Positions 57,201 through 64,000 of a DNA stretch of 64,000 bases are shown here, piece by piece. The notes beneath the pieces were generated by a model. That model worked only from the letters and a program-made list of their open reading frames with translations, searched no databases and was not told the DNA's origin. The DNA comes from Lucifuga dentata (taxonomy: Eukaryota; Chordata; Actinopteri; Ophidiiformes; Bythitidae). The position numbers and the translations under genes were made by a program. The stretch's first letter is position 1. Every line of letters begins with the position of its first letter. The stretch covers positions 124,001 through 188,000 of the forward strand of contig VXCM01000297.1 in NCBI GenBank assembly GCA_014773175.1, written 5' to 3'.

Positions 57201-58988
57201 TGCTGCTGTCTGATCACAACACAGGCTGAATCCAGATAATGAGAACACTTTTTTAACGCGAGGTGTAAATGACGTGATAATGACATCCTGACGTAGGATG
57301 TCAGTATCCAGATTACATATCCTGATACTGACATCACATTTTACTGTAAAAGGGTTTGATGAGTTCATGGCTGGTTATTGATCTTAGTTGATAAGGTTGT
57401 TCATTCATCAAGCATTTAAAGCCGAAAGGAAAAGAAGAAGTTTTTTGACTAATGCTGCTTTCTCATGGGCTGAAATGCCTTTACTACAAATTAAAGTAGC
57501 TACCTCTTTTTTACGTATAGTACGGTAAAACGGATCATCTGATGGATATCTCACTCTTTGTCTGCATCCATATATCATCTTGTGAATTCCCCTTGGACTA
57601 CATAGGCATTGTTTTATTACAGCACGTGTTTGTGTAAAGCTTACATTTTCTTTGAAGAGCTAAGTCTTTGCGTGCTGAAGGCTGGTTTATTAACGCAGCA
57701 AACAGGAGGCTGACTAATGGGCTGAAACAGAGGCGAGACACCCATATATATAAATATATTTTTAAGAATATATCAAAGCTGCTTAGTTGATGACTTATTA
57801 TTTGCTGAATTCACAGCCGAGACAGTAAATCTCAGCTGACCAAACTTACTCTCCCTCTCTTTTTCTCATCTGTCTTTTTCAGAGGCAGTCTTCCACTATT
57901 CCTCTTTGTCTCGCTGTCTCTCTTCTCTTTTTGAAGAATAATTACTGCACGTCATGATTAGTTCATTTCAGGAAATTGTGATAGTCGTTAATATCCCTTT
58001 AACCCTTCCTTGTCTGGATTTGTAACACACAGATTAAATCATTTATATTATCTACATTTGCATTACATATATACTTTATTTTTTTTTTGGGGGNAATTGA
58101 CAATATGCTAGCTAGATGCTCACAGCCTGATACTTTGCTCTGTCTTTCCTCATTGTCAGTTAATATGATAAGGCCTGAATAATTCATGTTTGCTCTGGCT
58201 CTGCCCCTGCGTTTTAAATACTGGTTACAGAGCAGGAAGCTATGAATCATTCATCACAGGCAATTAAAGTCTGCTGTTAATTAACCCTTATCCTTTCACA
58301 GTAGTATGGAGGAGGTCAGTAACTGGTTCCTGCCCTGACCTCTCAGACCACCTGCTCACTCACTCCTGAATCCTTCTCGCTGGAGTGTGAGGCAGCCTGT
58401 GATTTTATTTGTCATGTCTTGGATGGGAAAGGTCAACCCTGCTCAGTTACAGTCATTTTGTAAGGGTTTCTTTACCTGATTGTCTATTCTTCAAAGGAAG
58501 TTCTCCAGTTTAACAGCTTTTTATATTATTGTTCAGTATAAAACACAGTTTGCAACCCTTTTCGAGTGTATGAGTGTGTTAGATGTTAAATGTGTGTGCG
58601 TGTCTGTGTGTGTGTAATTGCCGTGACGAGACAAGATGTTGAGAACTCAGTGGTGCATGTCGTCAGAGTGCTTGAACGCTCCACGGATGGCCCAGAGAGA
58701 GGAAGTATGAAGGAGAGACAGACAGAAGGGGGTAGAGGGATGAGAGAGAGACAGACGGATAAATAAACAATGTTTATTGTTTTAACAGTAGTGAGTTTCA
58801 CGTGGAAATCAGAGGGATTAATGCTGTAAGTTTTTATAAGTGTTACATGTTTTCACTTTATTTTTAATTACAGTGTTTTAAAGAAAACTACTGTCAAACA
58901 CACTTCCAGAAACTGCATGTGTGTGGGTTGTGTATTTGTGTGTAGTATGTTTGAAGGTTCACTGTGTGCTGTGCAGCTATTGGAATGC

Positions 58989-59023
<35 letters not shown>

Positions 59024-59180
59024 ATTCATAGGCCTGTAGACAACAAAATGTCTGATCTCTTTTTTCAGAAAAGTGGATATTTCCTCCTTAAATTGTTGAA
59101 GAGAGGAACTGAAGAAAGGGAGAAAGTGGGTCTCAATAAGTAGCTGTTCTTTTTTTTTTTTTTTTTTTTTTTTTTCAATT
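54220..59180. other. Non-coding stretch, no gene seen
   Basis: No protein family recognised; the longest open frame (55299-55742) has no motif. It contains an assembly duplication at 57132-57264 (66-base copies around N at 57198), overlapping short hairpins at 57282-57335, a CA tract near 56101-56120, and T-runs near 58990-59021 and 59151-59175. Single N characters also lie at 55199 and 58094. Confidence 0.45.
57132..57264. other. Assembly-join duplication around N at 57198
   Basis: 57132-57197 and 57199-57264 are identical 66-base copies separated by one N. Confidence 0.9.
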
Positions 59181-59184
59181 ATTG

Positions 59185-59929
59185 TTAAAGGACCATACCG
59201 GCAATCATGCATGTTTGAGCCAATAGATACAATCCGTATACATGTTATGTTCCTGACAACCATTTCAGAATGTATACTCCTTTAGCAGTAAATTTCAGAA
59301 TTTTTTTTCCTTACCTTCCAGCATTGGTGTCAGTTCATTCCAGTATGCTATTAAATCAATAACATAGAGACTTGAAACACGCTTGAGATTCATAATCCAT
59401 CACAGCAAACAACATGCCTATTAGGTTTTTTTTTTTTTTTTTTTTTTTGTCAAAGTAACTTTATTTAACCTGCACTGAAGATAATGTATGTGTCTGCCAG
59501 GGAATATAGTCTCAGGAGAAGACGTCTTACCGAAAATTTAAAACGACCTTCCCTTCTTCAATCATATATCAGTGTTAGAAGGCAAAATATTGAATTTAAA
59601 GGTGACAAACACCTTAAAATTCAGTGTTTCACCTGCTAATACTTATTGTAGAAGGCATGGTCATTTTTAACTTCTCAGTAAAAGCCATTTTTCCAGTGAC
59701 TGTATTTCCTGGCGGAGACATACAGTTTCATCCATGCAGCTTTGTGTTGGACCAGTTAAATTAAGTAACTTCCAAACCAATGGCTGCCTGGAATATAGGA
59801 AAAACAAATCTAAAATATATAGAACATCTCCAGTAGCGTGTTTTTGGAAAAGGTTGGTAGTAATGTAATGTGTAAGTAGGTCGCATTTATTGGAAACAAA
59901 CATGCAAAATCACTGGCGTTCTGCTTTAA
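59185..59929. mobile_element. TTAA foldback MITE, copy A (most complete)
   Basis: It begins TTAA-AGGACCATACCGGCAA and ends with a decayed gcgttctgc-TTTAA. The left half (cagggaatatagtct, cttcaatcatatat, gcaaaatattgaattt) reappears complemented in the right half (aaaattcagtgtttcac, gaaggcatggtc, ctgtatttcctggcgg), so the element can fold into a hairpin with arms of more than 300 bases, turning near 59605. Length is 745. The open frame at 59667-59903 (minus) is a shadow of the repeat. Confidence 0.85.
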
Positions 59930-61156
59930 ACCACTCCACAGAGAAAAGATCAAACTGATATGAGTCCTTAAAAACGAAGCACAAGGCTTCAGACATGAAA
60001 GTCACTTTAATACTTTCTATCTTGGAACAACTTTGTATAAAATTCACTTCAATTTCTGAAAGAACTTTAGATCAAAATGATACATGTAATGATATCTAGA
60101 TATGTGCTATTACCAGTATGCCATTTGGAAAAGGTATTGGACAAATTATAGTTCATTTTCTTACATTTCACCAGGTAGTGTGATGTTCCTGTTTTTTAAG
60201 CTGATGTGTTTTACTTTACTGAAAAAGAGTTCAAACACTTATTGTCTGCTTTAACAGGATCCTTTTGTGGAAAAAATTTTTAAGGAAAAACGAAGGAAGG
60301 AGAGTTATCTTGAAAGAGGGACATGGGAGGAAAGGGAGCCATATCGCCTCTGATTTCTGTCTAATGAGCAGGGTTTTAATTTCAGGAGGATTTTACATGC
60401 ACATGCACATTCCCTCTATCTCTCTGTACATTACATATACTTATGCTACATTTATGCTGCCAAGTTCTTATTTTTTCTGACTTACATGGCACATATTGGA
60501 CGTGCATTTTTAACGTAAAGAAGCACATGGAATCGAATATTCTCAGATCCATGGGTCACGTGTGTATGTAAATAAATCTGATATGTATTGGATATCATGA
60601 CATGACTGCCATCTAGACACACTGATTGAAATTTCCTTGCCATTCCGACTCACGTGTCATAAAATGCGACTCTCTTGTAACAGAAACACTGTCACTGCTC
60701 TAATCCCTCTTCTCTAACCTTAGAATTTAACAATGCTTTAGAAAGCAATAGCTTGTATAATTATTATTTGAGCACATTGTGGCATTTTATTTACCTCCAT
60801 CATGGAAATAAAAATAAAAATAACTTTGGATATAGGAAAATTTAGACACTTAAGACCTGTAGTATAAATATAGCCTTATACCTAAAGGAAAATACAGACA
60901 TATACACACACACAGACACACATACATCACCTAAACTGTCACCAAAGCTGTGACTTGTGCTCCCGTTCAGCTTCTTCACCATAACCTTTGACCTTTCACA
61001 CTTACTCTCTAAATTCACCACATCTTCTTTACTTCACCTCTAACTTTGCAGAATTCCGTGCTAACAGAATGAGAAGCTTTGGCTGGACAAAGGCAAATGG
61101 CAGGTTGATGATTCTATGGGCAGCGTATCGTTGACAGGGCCTAGGTCTGATGGAGG

Positions 61157-61193
<37 letters not shown>

Positions 61194-61488
61194 CTGGTGG
61201 TGTTGGGGGAGTGACAGGCAGTGACTGTGGGTACACAGCGTAACCTTTAGAGTGGAGCCACAGGAGCATGACGGCCAGACTCCAAGGTAACAGAGAGAGG
61301 GAAAGAGAGAGAGAGAAGGGAGGAAAGGAGGAAGAGAGACATGGAAGGGGGGAGGGAGCAAAGTCGACAGGTAAGGGAGAAAGAAACTTCTCTGTGGTTG
61401 TATCATCTTCTTGTCTGCCTACGAACAGCCAAGGTCACATGAAGATAAGATGGCAACTGCAAGAATTAATAATGTTTATAGTGGCAGA

Positions 61489-61489
61489 G

Positions 61490-61532
<43 letters not shown>

Positions 61533-61534
61533 AA
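61489..61534. repeat. (GAAA)n microsatellite
   Basis: Eleven uninterrupted GAAA units. Lysine/glutamate-rich frames across it are artefacts. Confidence 0.95.
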
Positions 61535-61979
61535 AAGTGTGTTTTCCTGCTCAGTGTGATCTACACCATTGAAGCATCTGAGTGAATTTCTCTTATTCCA
61601 CCATGACTTAATTACGCAGAGACTTAATCATTCCTCTTGTCCAGCAGCAGTGTTGCTAATTAGTCTCTCTGTACTCCCCCCCCCCCCNCACACACACACC
61701 CCTCCACATGTGCAATGACATGGTGCGCATTTACACTTTACACACACTCACATGCACACAGCGACACAGCTGAATGTCTCCCCGCAACAATTTTCTCATT
61801 AGGATCTCCGTCCCGTCAATCGAAGCTTGGTGAATAATTCATAGATATTGGAGAGAAGCTGGTGGCAGAGGAAGTGTGTGTCCAGCCAAAGTCCCTGGTG
61901 TGAGTTTTTAAGCTTCCATGAGTCACAGAGGTCTTTCTGCCAATACTGTCTAAGATCACTGTTCAGTCACATTGACAAG

Positions 61980-62022
<43 letters not shown>

Positions 62023-62366
62023 TGCGTGAGAGAGAGACACATATGAAGATACACTCTAGCACAATCACATCTGCCTGCACATATATATATTTTATATTCA
62101 TATACTTTCACATGCACATTCATACATATTCACCTTTAAACATGCGTAATCTCACAGGGTTTGTATGATGTTCTCTTTTGTATTTTGTATAGTTAATTTC
62201 ATGTCAGATTTGTATGTTTGTCATGATTCTGCCATGATGCCAACATTTATTTATTTATATTTATTTTTGGTTTTGGTAAAGGTAAGATAATGAATTTTAT
62301 ATTAACATGGTCTGCTTGAGTCCACATGGTCTACATTTTTTCATGTCCTCAAATTTTTTTATTTTA

Positions 62367-62370
<4 letters not shown>

Positions 62371-62408
<38 letters not shown>
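62371..62408. repeat. (ATT)n microsatellite
   Basis: About 12 ATT units, giving a poly-tyrosine shadow frame. Confidence 0.95.
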
Positions 62409-62410
<2 letters not shown>

Positions 62411-63597
62411 TGTTATTATATTGATCTGTTTTAGTTCAAACAAGTCTTCCAAATACATCATAAAAGCACTGCGTAAAGTAAGTCTAAGCATGACAATTTA
62501 GCATTCATGCGCACGAGCACATACAGCTGTACACACACGTGCACATACACATACTAATAATGCACATTCCTTTTCATGCAAATAAGATACAGATTTCCTG
62601 AGAGTTCTGGCTACACACACACACACCTTCACATACACATATGAATACTCATTCACTTATGAGCACGAGTGTACACATACATAGCTTAAAGTATGTACAC
62701 TCAGTGTGCACACACACACACACGTTCATATACCTGAGTACATATACAGTATGATTCACATGCACATAGCACACACACATACACACACACAGAGCTTGGA
62801 CGTAGGCCTGTGACTATGACAAGCCCTGCTGTCTGCCTCAGTTCTCTCCCAGGCTTTGGAAGAGGATGGGGAGGAATGCTAAGAAACCAGGAGAAGCCAA
62901 GCATACAGTTCCACTGTGGAGGGGGTGGAGGGTTTGAAGGGGGGAAGGGAGGCGGCTGTTGCTCTCCACACCACACAACTCTCTTTCTCTCTTTCCCCTT
63001 CCTTTCCCAGCATCCTCTCAGTCTGCAGAGACCCCATGTGTGTCAGCCAAGCAGCAGAGCATCCCATCTGTCTATTTTACCTATTTTTGTTGTTCCTCCT
63101 GCCATCTTGCTCTCATCGCTCATTTCTCCTATATGTTTGTTTTGTAGCTCTTTACTTTATTGTCTCTCTCTTTTGGGTAAGAGCGGTGCAGAAGAAGATA
63201 TTCAGAGTAAGAGAAAAAAAAAAAGATTGTCCACTGTGGGGGGTAGTAGTATGTGGAGAAGGGATGAGGTGGGAACAGAGTGCATAAAGGAGCAGAGTGT
63301 GAAGAAAGTGAGTTTAATTGGCTCAAAGAGATGATCCTTGAAAGAACAAGTGGTCAAGGATGTGTGAGATTTCAGTGCGCTGACTGAAAAGTATAAAGTT
63401 CAGATCAAGTGATGAGCAGAGAAGAGAACAAGAGCACCTCTGAAATGAAAATTATTATTGTTTTTGTTATGATTATGTTGAAATCTAAGGGCTGGAAAAA
63501 AACACAAGGTGGCCCATATAGATGGATTAAAAAAAAAAGATAAAAATTTAAAAAAGAGGAAGAAATAAAGTAAAAAAGACTCAAGAGAGACAGCACT

Positions 63598-63598
<1 letters not shown>

Positions 63599-63646
<48 letters not shown>
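63599..63646. repeat. (TG)n microsatellite
   Basis: About 24 TG units, the longest dinucleotide tract in the window. Confidence 0.95.
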
Positions 63647-63648
<2 letters not shown>

Positions 63649-64000
63649 ATTTGTTTGCTGTTAAACTTCTCCACAGCAGGTGTCAGCTGAAGGAGGAGGC
63701 TCGGAAGGGGAGACATGGAGGAAGAAGGCAATTACTGTTGTGGAGCGTTTTTTGTTTTGTTTGTGGAAGCAGAATTGTGTGGCCTGCTGCTAACGAGGCC
63801 CAGTGAGCTCGTTAATAAATAATGAATTGGGGAAAAGGTGACATGGGGAGTGTGTGTGTGTGTGATTGTGGGGGGGGGGGGGGTGTTGTCTCACTAGAGA
63901 GTGTTGACATTCTCTCTGATAAGCCCCCAGGCTGAATATGGTATCAGTGTTTGATATTGATCTGGCCGCATGCACATTTTCTCAGCTTCTCTCTCCAGCT

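Larger units (their letters stand above)
59930..64000. other. Non-coding stretch rich in microsatellites, no gene seen
   Basis: No recognisable coding exon. Tracts: (TG)n at 61160-61192, (GAAA)n at 61489-61534, a C-run with N at 61688, (CA)n at 61982-62018, (ATT)n at 62371-62408, scattered CA/CACAT words at 62500-62800, and (TG)n at 63599-63646. Open frames here are repeat-derived. Confidence 0.5.

Noticed and set aside
61982..62168. Search for CRISPR-like or regularly spaced arrays
   Set aside because: Only dinucleotide and tetranucleotide microsatellites are present; no spaced direct repeats, in keeping with an animal genome.

Overview
The window looks like vertebrate nuclear DNA, most likely from a ray-finned (teleost) fish. 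Genes are split into short exons with GT-AG introns, there are abundant CA/GA microsatellites, many hAT, Tc1-like and TTAA-flanked DNA transposon remnants, and pieces of non-LTR retrotransposons. Seventeen single N characters mark contig joins in a draft assembly.

Four protein-coding genes can be supported. From left to right: the last exon of tsfm (mitochondrial elongation factor Ts, plus strand, 1093-1487); a complete six-exon myl6 (non-muscle/smooth-muscle essential myosin light chain, plus strand, 1955-6223); a complete 26-exon smarcc2 (BAF170 subunit of SWI/SNF, minus strand, 21585 down to 10024); and a two-coding-exon C1q-like gene, best called c1ql4 (secreted synaptic C1q/collagen protein, minus strand, 45670 down to 27368, with one 17.5 kb intron). 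myl6 and smarcc2 converge tail to tail. MYL6 and SMARCC2 are also neighbours on human chromosome 12q13 (from memory), which supports both calls. The four genes do not form a pathway: they serve mitochondrial translation, actomyosin, chromatin remodelling and synapse organisation.

Non-genic layout: 6.7-7.9 kb is the short convergent gap. 11.9-14.2 kb is a hAT element inside a smarcc2 intron, with a Tc1-like foldback nested in it. 21.6-27.3 kb is intergenic and probably includes c1ql4 3' UTR. 27.5-45.1 kb is the c1ql4 intron, holding a second hAT element, a CR1/Rex1-like LINE and several foldback elements. 45.8-47.3 kb is the c1ql4 5' region. 47.3-64.0 kb shows no recognisable gene and is rich in microsatellites.

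The most notable signals are: (1) a 56-bp near-perfect inverted repeat bracketing the last coding exon of c1ql4; (2) a hAT insertion beside a smarcc2 splice acceptor whose 8-bp target duplication carries a branch-point-like sequence; (3) a family of long foldback MITEs flanked by TTAA; (4) an array of GGGCGTG boxes upstream of c1ql4; (5) a GC-AG intron in myl6; and (6) a systematic assembly fault that duplicates 61-67 bp at single-N joins, one of which falls in c1ql4 exon 1. I see no clearly new biological system; items 1 to 3 are the best candidates for follow-up.
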